A DNA stretch of 54,781 nt from an uncultured Lachnospiraceae bacterium (GCA_947626985.1 CANQUG010000019.1:1-54781), one strand, 5' to 3'. Shown: positions 43,483 through 52,421, numbered from the stretch's first letter. Numbers and translations: made by a program. Notes: generated by a model not told the origin, from the sequence alone.

Positions 43483-44148
43483 ATGAAGGAATTTACTGTG
43501 GAGAACATGCTGGACTTGAAGGAGACCATCGCCGGGGAACTGTTTGAGGGAAAAACTTATCCCTGGGAGGTGCTTCCAGAGATCGGGGATTTTATTGTGA
43601 AGCTGGGGAAAACCCTGGATGAAAAGGAGTATGAGCATCGGGAGGGAGACGTGTGGATTGCCAGATCCGCGAAGGTGGCTCCCACGGCTTCCATCACCGG
43701 ACCGGCCATCATCGGAAAGGATGCTGAAATTCGTCACTGCGCCTTTATCCGCGGAAAGGTCATCGTAGGCGAGGGCGCCGTGGTGGGAAATTCCACGGAG
43801 CTGAAAAATGCGGTATTGTTCAACAGGGTTCAGGTTCCCCATTATAATTATGTGGGAGATTCTGTTCTGGGCTTTAAGGCGCATATGGGAGCGGGTTCCA
43901 TCTGTTCCAACGTAAAGTCCGACAAAAAACCGGTTGTGGTGCGAAACGGAGAAGAGCCCGTGGAGACCGGATTTAAGAAATTCGGCGCCATGCTGGGCGA
44001 CTGTGTGGAAGTGGGATGCGGCTCCGTGCTGAACCCGGGAACCGTGGTAGGAAGAAATACGAACATTTATCCCCTGTCCTCCGTGAGAGGATGCGTGGCG
44101 GAGAACAGTATCTATAAGAAGAGAGGGGACATTGTTCCTAAGGAATGA
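43483..44148 (+). CDS. Left-handed beta-helix (hexapeptide repeat) protein, GlmU-like
   Basis: 221 residues. A helical start (about 1-55) is followed by hexapeptide repeats from residue about 59 (VWIARSAKVAPTASITGPAIIG, in part) to 205, the fold of UDP-GlcNAc pyrophosphorylase/acetyltransferase C-domains. The N-terminal nucleotidyltransferase is absent, so it is acetyltransferase-like or a structural relative. The HYNYVGDSVLGFKAHMGAG stretch resembles GlmU acetyl-CoA loop regions. The acceptor is unknown. GAGGAG lies before ATG 43483. Confidence 0.85.
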   Translation: MKEFTVENMLDLKETIAGELFEGKTYPWEVLPEIGDFIVKLGKTLDEKEYEHREGDVWIARSAKVAPTASITGPAIIGKDAEIRHCAFIRGKVIVGEGAVVGNSTELKNAVLFNRVQVPHYNYVGDSVLGFKAHMGAGSICSNVKSDKKPVVVRNGEEPVETGFKKFGAMLGDCVEVGCGSVLNPGTVVGRNTNIYPLSSVRGCVAENSIYKKRGDIVPKE

Positions 44149-44160
44149 TTTCCGGAAAAT

Positions 44161-44219
44161 AAAAACGGAACCGGTGAAAAGAACTTCGTGATGAATATTT
44201 CTCACTGGTTCCGTTTTTT
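44161..44219. terminator. Bidirectional terminator
   Basis: AAAAACGGAACC and GGTTCCGTTTTT pair at the ends of 44161-44219, with inner GTGA/TCAC. It separates the hexapeptide gene from the convergent traX gene. Confidence 0.85.
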
Positions 44220-44316
44220 ATTGGAGATGGTATAGGCAGGATTGTGGAAGCTGCGAAGCAGCGCAGCAATCCGTAATCACTTTTGTTACCTGAATCATGG
44301 TATGTGCTCGAAGAAT

Positions 44317-45060
44317 TTATACGCCGGGTCCGAAGATCATGTGTCGCAGGATTACCAGCACTGTAATATGCACCGGGTAAAATGCGTAGAATAAATATTT
44401 GGCTTTGCCTTTGATAAAGCCTCTTTCTCCATTGTACATGTTGATGGAGAGGAAGGCGAAGCAGGCTTTCCATTCGTAGTAAAGCCAGCAGCTTCCGATG
44501 ATGGCCTGCGCGGACTTATCCGTGCGGAACCAGTACATGATCAGCAGGAAAACATAGCCCCTCCAGCCGTAATCCGCATTCATCTTCATGGAGATCAGCA
44601 ACAGAACCAGCGCGGAGACGACCTGCATCAGCTGGTTGTCGTGGAAATATTCCAGAGCGCAGAATCCCAGATATCCCAGAAACAGGGTGAAAAAAACGTT
44701 CTGTTTCGAATAGCGCCAGGTATCAGCGAACATAAAGTTCCATGGGATTTCCGCGATAAGAGCGAAAATGAGGAGGTTCCGGCCGTACCGGAAGCGGTTT
44801 CGGGTGTGCAGGAAGCCCTCTGTGAGCAAAAAACAGAAAATGGGAAAGGCGACTCTTCCGATATCTCTGCAGAGACGGTACAGGGAAATGGGGCTGCCGT
44901 GTATGTACATAAAGGCACTGACGGCGTCCGGGTATTTCTTTAAAAGAACTGCCGCAGTGTGGTCGATGAGCATGGTGATGATGGCGATCATCTTTAAAGC
45001 GCTGCCGCTGAGAATCTGAAAGCGCGGCGGCAGGAATGAATTTGGCAAAGATTTTGTCAT
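44317..45060 (-). CDS. TraX family membrane protein
   Basis: 247 residues with about 7-8 helices. LKMIAIITMLIDHTAAVL, DIGRVAFPIFCFLLTEGFLHTRN and YRLCRD are typical TraX motifs. TraX acetylates pilin in plasmid F; in chromosomal Firmicutes the role is unknown, possibly acyl transfer to a surface molecule. The ATG at 45060 follows AAAGGAGTTT; the longer frame upstream has no start support. It runs divergent from the nitrilase gene. Confidence 0.88.
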   Translation of the reverse strand: MTKSLPNSFLPPRFQILSGSALKMIAIITMLIDHTAAVLLKKYPDAVSAFMYIHGSPISLYRLCRDIGRVAFPIFCFLLTEGFLHTRNRFRYGRNLLIFALIAEIPWNFMFADTWRYSKQNVFFTLFLGYLGFCALEYFHDNQLMQVVSALVLLLISMKMNADYGWRGYVFLLIMYWFRTDKSAQAIIGSCWLYYEWKACFAFLSINMYNGERGFIKGKAKYLFYAFYPVHITVLVILRHMIFGPGV

Positions 45061-45231
45061 GGCAAGAAACTCCTTTGTAAATTGAGATGATATGGGTAGA
45101 GAGCACCTTCTGTTCCGCTTCGAAACGGAATCGGAAAAGTGCAGTTTTACGCACTGCTTTATTATAACATTAATGTCGGGGGATTGCACGAGAAAAGATA
45201 AATTTTACTTGCGGCGGAAAGGAGAGAAAAG

Positions 45232-46065
45232 ATGAATCTGAAAATAGCATTGCTGCAGCTCCTTCCGGGGAGCGGCCCGGAGGAACAGCTGCGGAAAGGA
45301 ATCTCAGCCTGTGAAAAAGCGAAGGAGCTGGGCGCGGATATCGCCCTGTTTCCGGAAATGTGGAGCACCGGCTACAGGATTCCGCAGGATGAGAAGGTCT
45401 TAAATGATATGGCGGTATCTGTGGAAAGCAGCTTCGTACAGGCATTCAGGAAAGAGGCGTTGAAGCTTCAGATGGCGACAGGGATCACCTTTCTCGAAGC
45501 CCATGAGCCGAAGCCCTTAAATTCCATCGTACTTTTTGACCGGAAGGGGGAAATGGCGCTTCATTATTCCAAGGTGCACACCTGCGATTTTGATCTGGAA
45601 AAGATGCTGTCGGGGGGAAAGGATTTTTATGTGACGGATCTGGACATTGGGTGGGATACGATCAAAGTCGGTTCCATGATCTGCTTTGACCGGGAGTTTC
45701 CCGAAAGCGCGCGGATTCTCATGCTCAAGGGAGCGGAGGTGCTCCTTGCGCCCAATGCCTGCCCTATGGAGATCAACCGGCTGGCAGCGCTGCGGACCAG
45801 AGCCTATGAAAACATGCTTGCGGTTGCTACCTGCAACTATCCTGCCGGACAGCCGGACTGCAATGGACGCTCCACAGTCTTTGACGGCGTCGCGTGGCTG
45901 AGGGACGAGCCGGGAGTGCGGGATATGTGCGTATTTGAAGCGCCGGAAGAGGAAGGTATCTATCTCGCGGAGATTAATATGGAGGTTTTACGCAATTACC
46001 GCAGCCATGAGGTTATGGGAAACCAGTACCGGCATTCAGAATGTTACGGAGCTCTGGTTATATAA
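45232..46065 (+). CDS. Carbon-nitrogen hydrolase (nitrilase superfamily)
   Basis: 277 residues with the Glu-Lys-Cys triad: FPEMW (Glu42), HYSKVHTCDFD (Lys) and SMICFDREFPESAR (Cys). These enzymes hydrolyse amide or nitrile bonds, for example N-carbamoylputrescine, omega-amides or carbamoyl compounds. The substrate is not evident from sequence or neighbours. GAAAGGAGAG precedes ATG 45232. A terminator hairpin follows directly. Confidence 0.88.
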   Translation: MNLKIALLQLLPGSGPEEQLRKGISACEKAKELGADIALFPEMWSTGYRIPQDEKVLNDMAVSVESSFVQAFRKEALKLQMATGITFLEAHEPKPLNSIVLFDRKGEMALHYSKVHTCDFDLEKMLSGGKDFYVTDLDIGWDTIKVGSMICFDREFPESARILMLKGAEVLLAPNACPMEINRLAALRTRAYENMLAVATCNYPAGQPDCNGRSTVFDGVAWLRDEPGVRDMCVFEAPEEEGIYLAEINMEVLRNYRSHEVMGNQYRHSECYGALVI

Positions 46066-46071
46066 AGAACA

Positions 46072-46100
46072 CCCCGCAGCAGGACTGCGGGGTATCGTTT
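46072..46100. terminator. Bidirectional terminator
   Basis: CCCCGCAG, 5 nt, CTGCGGGG, then TATCGTTTTAT. It serves the nitrilase gene and the convergent GGGtGRT gene. Confidence 0.8.
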
Positions 46101-46109
46101 TATACAGAA

Positions 46110-47120
46110 TCAGAACTTGCCGGCCTTGGCAGCTTCCTCGATGCTTACAGCAACCGCCACAGTCATACCAACCATAGGGTTGTTTCCTGCGCCGATCAGA
46201 CCCATCATTTCTACGTGAGCCGGAACGGAGGAGGAGCCTGCGAACTGTGCGTCGGAGTGCATACGTCCAAGGGTATCGGTCATACCGTAGGAAGCGGGAC
46301 CTGCCGCCATGTTGTCCGGATGAAGGGTACGGCCCGTGCCGCCGCCGGATGCTACGGAGAAGTATTTCTTGCCCTTTTCGATGCATTCCTTCTTATATGT
46401 ACCTGCTACCGGATGCTGGAAACGGGTGGGGTTGGTGGAGTTTCCGGTGATGGAAACGTCAACGCCCTCTTTCCACATGATGGCTACGCCTTCCGGAACG
46501 CTGTTGGCGCCGTAGCAGTTTACTTTTGCGCGAAGGCCGTCAGAATAGGATTTTCTGAAGACTTCCTTTACTTCATTGGTGTAGGGATCGTACTCGGTCT
46601 CAACATGGGTGAAGCCGTTGATACGGGAGATGATCTGTGCGGCGTCTTTTCCAAGACCGTTCAGGATTACGCGGAGAGGTTTCTGACGAACCTTGTTGGC
46701 CTTCTCTGCGATACCGATGGCGCCCTCGGCGGCTGCGAAGGACTCATGGCCGGCCAGGAAGCAGAAGCACTCGGTCTCTTCTTCCAGAAGCATTTTGCCC
46801 AGGTTGCCGTGGCCCAGACCTACCTTACGGGTATCTGCAACAGATCCGGGAATACAGAAAGCCTGAAGGCCCTCGCCGATAGCTGCGGCAGCGTCAGCGG
46901 CTCTCCTGCAGCCCTTCTTGATGGCGATGGCTGCGCCTACAGTGTATGCCCAGCATGCGTTCTCGAAGCAGATGGGCTGGATGCCTTTGATCTGATCGTA
47001 TACGTTCAGGCCGGCGTCCTTGGTGATCTTTTCCGCTTCTTCCAGGGAAGCGATTCCATAACTGTTTAAAACAGAATTGATCTTGTCAATTCGTCTTTCA
47101 TATGATTCAAATAAAGCCAT
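46110..47120 (-). CDS. GGGtGRT family protein
   Basis: 336 residues. The family name motif GGGTGRT is at 259-265, in SVASGGGTGRTLHPDN; other conserved parts are PICFENACWAYTVGAAIA, GLGHGNLGKMLLEEETECFCFLAG (in part) and LIGAGNNPMVGMTVAVAVS. The function is unknown. It follows an IscU-like scaffold gene by 24 bp on the same strand, a pairing kept across many anaerobes, suggesting a shared Fe-S or thiol-linked role. Cysteines 51, 56, 88 and several more could bind metal. GGAGGTAACGGGAA precedes the ATG. Confidence 0.85.
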   Translation of the reverse strand: MALFESYERRIDKINSVLNSYGIASLEEAEKITKDAGLNVYDQIKGIQPICFENACWAYTVGAAIAIKKGCRRAADAAAAIGEGLQAFCIPGSVADTRKVGLGHGNLGKMLLEEETECFCFLAGHESFAAAEGAIGIAEKANKVRQKPLRVILNGLGKDAAQIISRINGFTHVETEYDPYTNEVKEVFRKSYSDGLRAKVNCYGANSVPEGVAIMWKEGVDVSITGNSTNPTRFQHPVAGTYKKECIEKGKKYFSVASGGGTGRTLHPDNMAAGPASYGMTDTLGRMHSDAQFAGSSSVPAHVEMMGLIGAGNNPMVGMTVAVAVSIEEAAKAGKF

Positions 47121-47144
47121 TTCCCGTTACCTCCTCAACAATTA

Positions 47145-47837
47145 TTATTCTTTTCTCGGGTCAATGATCTTAACGGCGTCCGCTACGCGGCCATACTGGC
47201 CTTTCGCCTTTTCCCATGCAGTATTCGGGTCATCGCCTTTTTTGATAAAGTCAGTCATTTTGCCAAGGCTTACGAACTGATATCCGATGATCTCATCATC
47301 AGCGTCAAGAGCGATACCGGTTACATAGCCTTCAGCCATTTCCAGATAACGAGGTCCTTTTTTCAGAGTTCCATACATGGTGCCGACCTGGGAACGAAGT
47401 CCTTTTCCAAGATCCTCCAAACCAGCGCCGATGGCAAGTCCGTCCTCAGAGAACGCGGACTGGGAACGTCCGTAAACGATCTGAAGGAACAGCTCTCTCA
47501 TGGCGGTGTTGATGGCGTCGCAAACCAGGTCCGTATTCAGCGCTTCCATAACGGTCAGGCCGGGAAGAATCTCAGCGGCCATAGCAGCAGAATGAGTCAT
47601 ACCGGAACATCCGATGGTCTCTACCAGAGCTTCCTGGATGATTCCTTCCTTAACGTTCAGGGACATTTTACATGCACCCTGCTGGGGAGCGCACCAGCCA
47701 ACGCCGTGTGTGAAGCCGGAAATATCTTTTACTTCCTTAACAGGTACCCATTTTGCTTCTTCCGGGATTGGAGCAGCGCCGTGATGAACGCCCTGTGCCA
47801 CCGGGCACATCTCTTCTACTTCGCGTGAATAAATCAT
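47145..47837 (-). CDS. Iron-sulfur cluster assembly scaffold-like protein (paired with GGGtGRT)
   Basis: 230 residues from the ATG at 47837, preceded by AAAGGAG. IscU/NifU-like sequence: VGWCAPQQGACKMSLNV and VETIGCSGMTHSAAMAAEILPG place cysteines as in the scaffold fold, with an extra C-terminal domain after residue 130. Normal IscU has about 130 residues, so this is an extended relative. It may hold an Fe-S cluster for the partner; whether it serves general assembly is not known. Confidence 0.85.
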   Translation of the reverse strand: MIYSREVEEMCPVAQGVHHGAAPIPEEAKWVPVKEVKDISGFTHGVGWCAPQQGACKMSLNVKEGIIQEALVETIGCSGMTHSAAMAAEILPGLTVMEALNTDLVCDAINTAMRELFLQIVYGRSQSAFSEDGLAIGAGLEDLGKGLRSQVGTMYGTLKKGPRYLEMAEGYVTGIALDADDEIIGYQFVSLGKMTDFIKKGDDPNTAWEKAKGQYGRVADAVKIIDPRKE

Positions 47838-47997
47838 TTTAAAACTCCTTTCAAGTATAGATTTACTATCGTGCTGCAAACAGACATCTGTGCGGGAACC
47901 ACAGGCGCCCTGCAACTTACCTACATTTTCTCACAAAATGACGTATTAGTCCAGACAAAATTTGTAAAAATTTCGCGGGAAATCCGGCAAAAATCTC

Positions 47998-48026
47998 TTG
48001 ACGCATTTTAAAGAAACGTGTATCCT
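47998..48026 (+). promoter_or_regulatory. Predicted promoter before the MATE gene
   Basis: TTGACG (47998-48003), 17 bp, TATCCT (48021-48026). It lies 228 bp before the MATE start, so the mRNA would have a long leader that meets the hairpin at 48043 almost at once. Confidence 0.6.
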
Positions 48027-48042
48027 TTATCATTGAGATCAG

Positions 48043-48067
48043 AAAATAGGGCTATGCCCTATTTTTT
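48043..48067. terminator. Strong symmetric terminator in the MATE leader
   Basis: AAAATAGGGC, TAT, GCCCTATTTT, then TT. It works on both strands and lies only about 10 nt after the predicted start of transcription. The remaining leader (48068-48253) has no gene; it could hold an attenuation signal. Confidence 0.7.
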
Positions 48068-48253
48068 CATGACCATGATTCTGCTCCGGAGACGAAGCAT
48101 GAAAAAGAACTTCTATATAAATAGAAGCTTTCTGTTTCTCATTTCACGAATCAGCGGCCAGACGTCCGTGCTCCCCTGCGCAGCCGGCAGAGGAGCAGGA
48201 CCTTCCGGCTGATGTATCACTTTTATTATTCTACATATAAGGAGGAGATTCTA

Positions 48254-49636
48254 TTGCAGGAAACCAACACATCTGTAAAACAGGTCCCTGAAGAAAACAA
48301 AATGGGCGTTATGCCCGTCAATAAGCTTCTGATCACCATGTCCGTCCCCATGATGATGTCTATGCTGGTGCAGGCTCTGTACAATATCGTGGACAGCATG
48401 TTTGTGGCCCGTCTGAATGAAAACGCTCTCACCGCCGTATCTCTGGCATTCCCGGTGCAGAGCCTGATGATCGCCGTCGCCACGGGAACCGGCGTCGGCA
48501 TCAATGCCCTGGTATCCAAATCCCTGGGGCAAAAAAACAGAGACTACGCCAGCAAGGTGGCCAACAACGGCATCCTGCTCTGTATGATCAGCGCAGTGGT
48601 CTTTGCCGTTCTGGGCATTGCCTTCAGCGGCTTCTTCTTTTCCGTTCAGACCACGGATCCCCAGATCCGCGAATACGGCACGGCTTATGTGCGCATCTGC
48701 ACCGTTCTGTCCATGGGAGTATTTATGCAGGTGGTAATGGAAAAGCTGCTGCAGTCCACGGGAAAAACCATGTACACCATGTTCACCCAGTCTCTGGGCG
48801 CTATCATCAACATCATTCTGGACCCCATCATGATTTTCGGTCTCTTTGGTTTTCCAAGACTGGAAGTGGCGGGAGCGGCTCTCGCAACCATCACGGGACA
48901 GACTGTTGCCGCGTGCGTGGCGCTGTTCTGCAATCTGAAGAAAAATCCCGAGCTGACTGTTTCCCTGATCAGATATCACCTGTCAGCGGACGCGGTAAAG
49001 GGAATCTACAGCGTAGGCGTGCCTTCCATCATTATGGCGTCCATCGGTTCCGTCATGACCTTTTCCATGAACCGGATCCTCATGGGCTTCACCTCCACGG
49101 CCACCGCGGTGTTCGGCGTATACTTCAAGCTCCAGAGCTTCATCTTCATGCCTATCTTCGGACTGAATAACGGCATGGTTCCCATCGTCGCCTACAATTT
49201 CGGCGCAAGAAGGCCGGAGCGGATCACCCAGACCATCCGCCTCAGCGTGATCTACGCCACCTGCCTCATGCTGGTGGGCATCGCTGTCTTCCAGCTGTTT
49301 CCCGGAGCGCTCCTGGGGATCTTCAGCGCCTCGGATACCATGCTGGAAATCGGTATCCCGGCTCTTCGGATCATCAGCGTACACTTCTGTTTCGCCGGTT
49401 TTTCCATCGTAGCCTCTTCCGTCTTCCAGGCGCTGGGCCACGGTGTTCTGAGCCTGGTTGTTTCCGTGGCAAGGCAGCTGGTGGTTCTGCTGCCCACAGC
49501 TTTTATCCTTTCCAGAATCGGCGGCCTTTCCGCTATCTGGTGGTCTTTCCCCATTGCGGAGATCATGTCTGTGATCCTGTGCGCCATCTTCCTGAAAAAG
49601 ATTTACGCGACCCAGATCCGGACGCTGAAGGGCTGA
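48254..49636 (+). CDS. MATE family efflux transporter
   Basis: 460 residues, about 12 membrane helices in two six-helix halves. NKLLITMSVPMMMSMLVQALYNIVDSMFV (in part) is the NorM/DinF-like first helix, and the second half starts YSVGVPSIIMASIGSVM. MATE pumps export cationic drugs, flavins or related compounds with Na+ or H+. I chose TTG 48254, 6 nt after AAGGAGGAG; ATG 48212 in the same frame has no ribosome site. Its stop overlaps a 17-bp repeat array. Confidence 0.9.
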   Translation: MQETNTSVKQVPEENKMGVMPVNKLLITMSVPMMMSMLVQALYNIVDSMFVARLNENALTAVSLAFPVQSLMIAVATGTGVGINALVSKSLGQKNRDYASKVANNGILLCMISAVVFAVLGIAFSGFFFSVQTTDPQIREYGTAYVRICTVLSMGVFMQVVMEKLLQSTGKTMYTMFTQSLGAIINIILDPIMIFGLFGFPRLEVAGAALATITGQTVAACVALFCNLKKNPELTVSLIRYHLSADAVKGIYSVGVPSIIMASIGSVMTFSMNRILMGFTSTATAVFGVYFKLQSFIFMPIFGLNNGMVPIVAYNFGARRPERITQTIRLSVIYATCLMLVGIAVFQLFPGALLGIFSASDTMLEIGIPALRIISVHFCFAGFSIVASSVFQALGHGVLSLVVSVARQLVVLLPTAFILSRIGGLSAIWWSFPIAEIMSVILCAIFLKKIYATQIRTLKG

Positions 49637-49733
49637 ATAAATGATAAGGCTGAATAAATGATAAAGTCTGATAAATGGTAAAGCCGAATAAATGATAAAG
49701 CCAAATAAATGATAAAGCCGGGCAAATGATATT
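49632..49733 (+). repeat. 17-bp x 6 tandem repeat after the MATE gene
   Basis: Six exact 17-bp steps (49632, 49649, 49666, 49683, 49700, 49717) of the GCCGAATAAATGATAAA type. The first covers the MATE stop codon. Confidence 0.9.
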
Positions 49734-49746
49734 ACGATTAAAATAG

Positions 49747-49852
49747 AAAAGGGGCTGTCGGATAATCGCGGGGCAACATCATACATGGATGAATGATCTC
49801 TGTCATCTTCCATATATTGTGCTGCATCTGCATTCTTCCGACAGCCCTTTTT
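49747..49852. terminator. Long-arm terminator hairpin
   Basis: AAAAGGGGCTGTCGG (49747-49761) pairs with CCGACAGCCCTTTT (49838 onward), one bulged G, with a 76-nt loop, and T-runs on both strands. The right arm belongs to a 3-fold repeat. Confidence 0.6.
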
Positions 49853-50135
49853 AAACGGGCAAATCTCAGGACGAGGACCAGCAGCATTGGCGAAAAGGAA
49901 TGAGCTGTTTTTCTGTTCCGTGTATCGTGTTGCATCTGTATTTACCGACAGCCCTTTTCAGGCAGGCAAAGCTCCGGGCAAGGACCAACATTGCCGGAAC
50001 AGGAATAATCTCTCTTCTGTTTCTGATATCATGCTGCATCTGCATTCTTCCGGCAGCTCTTTTTAAGCAGGTAAAGCTCTGGACGAAGACCAACATGGGC
50101 GAAAAGGAATGAGATGCTCTTCTGTTTCTGTATAA
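49824..50135. repeat. About 106-bp x 3 tandem repeat before the LacI gene
   Basis: GCATCTG.ATT...CCG.CAGC.C blocks begin at 49824, 49932 and 50036 (108 and 104 bp apart), each followed by GGCAAAGCTC-like and GGACCAACAT-like segments. It fills the gap between the MATE pump and the LacI gene (end at 50151). Confidence 0.8.
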
Positions 50136-50150
50136 ATTGCATACAGGCGC

Positions 50151-51149
50151 TTATACCCGGAAGCAGCTGTCCCTTTCCACAATCCGGCAGGGAAATTCCA
50201 CCCGCAGCTTCTCCCGGTGGCCATGGAGGATGCGGTCATGGAGAATCTGCAGAGCCATATGCGCCATATCCTCCCGGGGAATATGCACCGTAGTGAGGAG
50301 TGGGCTGGTCGTCTGGGCCTCCTCCACATTATCTATGGAAATAACCGATATTTTTCTTCTGCCCAGTCCCTTATATTCTCTCAGGGCCCGAAGCGCCCCG
50401 AAGGCGATACAGTCGTTGGCGCAGAGAACCGCCGTCATCTCCTCGTTTTTCAGCAGCCTGTTCATGGCGTCAAAGCCTTCCTCCCTGGTCTGCCCGGTGG
50501 GAATTATGCAGCTGTAGTCCAGAGGAAGCTGATTCCGGATGATGGTCTCATTATACCCCACATAGCGGCTCTCGTAGGAGCAGTCCCCGATGTATCCGAT
50601 TTTTCTGTGCCCGTGTTCTATCAGATAGGACACCGCCAGATCGGCAGCCTTCCGTCCGTCGCACACCACCTCGTCGATCTCGAAATTCATGGGATTCCTC
50701 CAGATTCCCACCAGATTCCGGGTAGACCTTCGAAGGGTGTCCAGTAAGTTCCGGGAGCATCTCCCAAGCACAATGATTCCGTCGCAGGTTCCGATATCCG
50801 TTCCTCTCAGAGTCTCATCCGCGGTGAGGATCTTCTCCACAGTAAATCCCTTCTGAAAAATATCGATCTCCAGATAACGGTACAATTCCTGAAAAAAAGG
50901 ATCCCCCGCCAGCGATTCCACTCTGGCCAGCACCACCACCAGATGGAGAGTTTTTTTCTGCGCATCCTCCCGCTCCCCAAGCTTCAGCTTCCTGGCGGAC
51001 TGATTGGGCAGATAATTGATCTCATGAGCAGCCGCCCAGATTTTTTCCTTCAGCTGCTCCGAAGCGCATGTGGCATAGCTGTTGTTCAGTACCCTGGAAA
51101 CTGTGGACGGAGAAGTGCCCACCATTTCCGCAATTTTCTTTAATGACAT
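50151..51149 (-). CDS. LacI-family transcriptional regulator
   Basis: 332 residues from the ATG at 51149, after GGGAGGAAGT. The headpiece MSLKKIAEMVGTSPSTVSRVLN and the linker YLPNQSARKLKLG precede a sugar-binding domain (GIIVLGRCSRNLL, IEHGHRKIGYIGDCS, CANDCIAFGALRALRE, ISIDNVEEAQTTSPLLTT). It is divergent from the TauE/SafE gene. Four operator-like sites lie in the 390-bp gap, so it probably represses itself and that permease (inference). Confidence 0.9.
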   Translation of the reverse strand: MSLKKIAEMVGTSPSTVSRVLNNSYATCASEQLKEKIWAAAHEINYLPNQSARKLKLGEREDAQKKTLHLVVVLARVESLAGDPFFQELYRYLEIDIFQKGFTVEKILTADETLRGTDIGTCDGIIVLGRCSRNLLDTLRRSTRNLVGIWRNPMNFEIDEVVCDGRKAADLAVSYLIEHGHRKIGYIGDCSYESRYVGYNETIIRNQLPLDYSCIIPTGQTREEGFDAMNRLLKNEEMTAVLCANDCIAFGALRALREYKGLGRRKISVISIDNVEEAQTTSPLLTTVHIPREDMAHMALQILHDRILHGHREKLRVEFPCRIVERDSCFRV

Positions 51150-51312
51150 ACTTCCTCCCTGATCACCGAACTTTCGGCATTCACCAGTCATTTGCAGAAC
51201 ATACCTGCTGCGGCCGTCTGTAAGAAATTTTTTTCATATTTTCACCGGTCAATACTACTTTAAAGGAATACGGACGTTTTTTCAATCATAATTTGATAAT
51301 AATCCAGGCAAA

Positions 51313-51368
51313 GCAATCGTTTGCCATATATCAGTAAAACGTTTGTGCCTTTCGGGTAAAACGTTTGG
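51313..51368. promoter_or_regulatory. Three phased LacI-type operator half/whole sites
   Basis: GCAATCGTTTGC (51313-51324), TAAAACGTTTGT (51335-51346) and TAAAACGTTTGG (51357-51368). Their centres are exactly 22 bp apart, so they lie on one face of the DNA. The surrounding 51150-51540 gap holds no gene. Confidence 0.7.
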
Positions 51369-51497
51369 GATTTTTTGTGTTGAATTCTCCATTTTTTCCT
51401 GATAATATTTCCATTGTAAAAGATACACAGGCGTTTTTCCTTGCGCTTTGCCCATATGTTTTACGCAATTTTACTCAAATATGCGAAAGATTGTAAG

Positions 51498-51509
51498 ACA
51501 AACGTTTGT
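51498..51509. promoter_or_regulatory. Perfect LacI-type operator before the TauE gene
   Basis: ACAAACGTTTGT, a perfect 12-bp palindrome, 31 bp before the TauE/SafE start codon, in the leader. It shares AACGTTTG with the three sites upstream. Confidence 0.7.
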
Positions 51510-51539
51510 GTAAATATTGCAGCGGGGAGGATTTTAAAC

Positions 51540-52283
51540 ATGATACAACTTTTAATCTTTATTGTAGTCGGCTTTGCCGCAGAGATGATCGACGGCACCA
51601 TGGGAATGGCATACGGCGTCAGCAGCAACACTTTCCTGCGATCTGTGGGGGTAAGCTCCGTAGTATCCAGTGCCTGCGTACATATCGCCGAGCTTTTTAC
51701 CACTCTCGTGTCCGGAATTTCACATATCAGGCTGAAAAACGTCAGCAAAGATTTATTTTACAGACTTTTGATCCCCGGAATCATCGGCGGCGTCATCGGA
51801 GCTTACTTCCTTGTCTCCTTTGAAAACAGAACGCTGGACATTCTCATCGACGTATACCTCATCATCATGGGCGTCGTCATTTTTTCCAAAATGTTTCAGA
51901 AGCAGAAGGAGCCGAGAGAGTACGGCGCCTACGCCAGCGCGCTGGGCTTCGCGGGAGGATTTTCCGACGCTATGGGCGGCGGCGGATGGGGTCCCGTGGT
52001 AACCTCCACTCTGCTTGCCTCCGGCCATGACACCCGCAAAACCATCGGAACCGTGAACACGGTGGAATTTTTCGTCACCATGGCGGAGACTACCACCTTC
52101 GTGGCGATGATTCATGATTTTCAGTCCTACGCCATGATCATCATCGGTCTGATCATCGGCGGCGTCATCGCGGCGCCCATCGGGGCCATCCTCTGCAAAA
52201 AAATCCCGGTGCGGGCCATGCTGGGAATCATCGGCGTACTGGTGATTTTTCTGAATGCCGTGAAGCTGTTTCAGCATCTGTAA
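51540..52283 (+). CDS. TauE/SafE family sulfite/anion permease
   Basis: 247 residues with about 8 helices in two halves. MIDGTMGMAYGVSSNTFL and SDAMGGGGWGPVVTSTLL are the paired re-entrant motifs of the family, which exports sulfite, sulfoacetate or similar small anions. ATG 51540 follows GGGGAGGA; the longer frame from 51441 has no ribosome site. The substrate is unknown; divergent LacI control suggests a link to carbon or organosulfur use. Confidence 0.85.
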   Translation: MIQLLIFIVVGFAAEMIDGTMGMAYGVSSNTFLRSVGVSSVVSSACVHIAELFTTLVSGISHIRLKNVSKDLFYRLLIPGIIGGVIGAYFLVSFENRTLDILIDVYLIIMGVVIFSKMFQKQKEPREYGAYASALGFAGGFSDAMGGGGWGPVVTSTLLASGHDTRKTIGTVNTVEFFVTMAETTTFVAMIHDFQSYAMIIIGLIIGGVIAAPIGAILCKKIPVRAMLGIIGVLVIFLNAVKLFQHL

Positions 52284-52356
52284 AATGTTCTGATGTTTTT
52301 TCATATGAAGAATTGTTTCCGGAACTGTGTTTGTTCATCAACGTCCGTGAAATAAA

Positions 52357-52420
52357 ATTGACCGGGGCATCGGAAATCCCAACTGGATCTCAATGCCCCG
52401 GTCAATTACTTTCAATTTTT
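52357..52420. terminator. Bidirectional terminator
   Basis: Perfect 14-bp stem ATTGACCGGGGCAT/ATGCCCCGGTCAAT (52357-52370, 52393-52406) with a 22-nt loop, then TTTTTTTT. It separates convergent TauE and amt genes. Confidence 0.92.
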
Positions 52421-52421
52421 T

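Noticed and set aside
48068..48253. Guanidine (mini-ykkC) riboswitch before the MATE gene
   Set aside because: I looked for paired hairpins with ACGR loops and found none convincing.
49866..50096. Repeated minus-strand peptide LKRAVGRMQMQ
   Set aside because: It arises from the tandem DNA repeat; the frame is not kept in all units and no start is supported.
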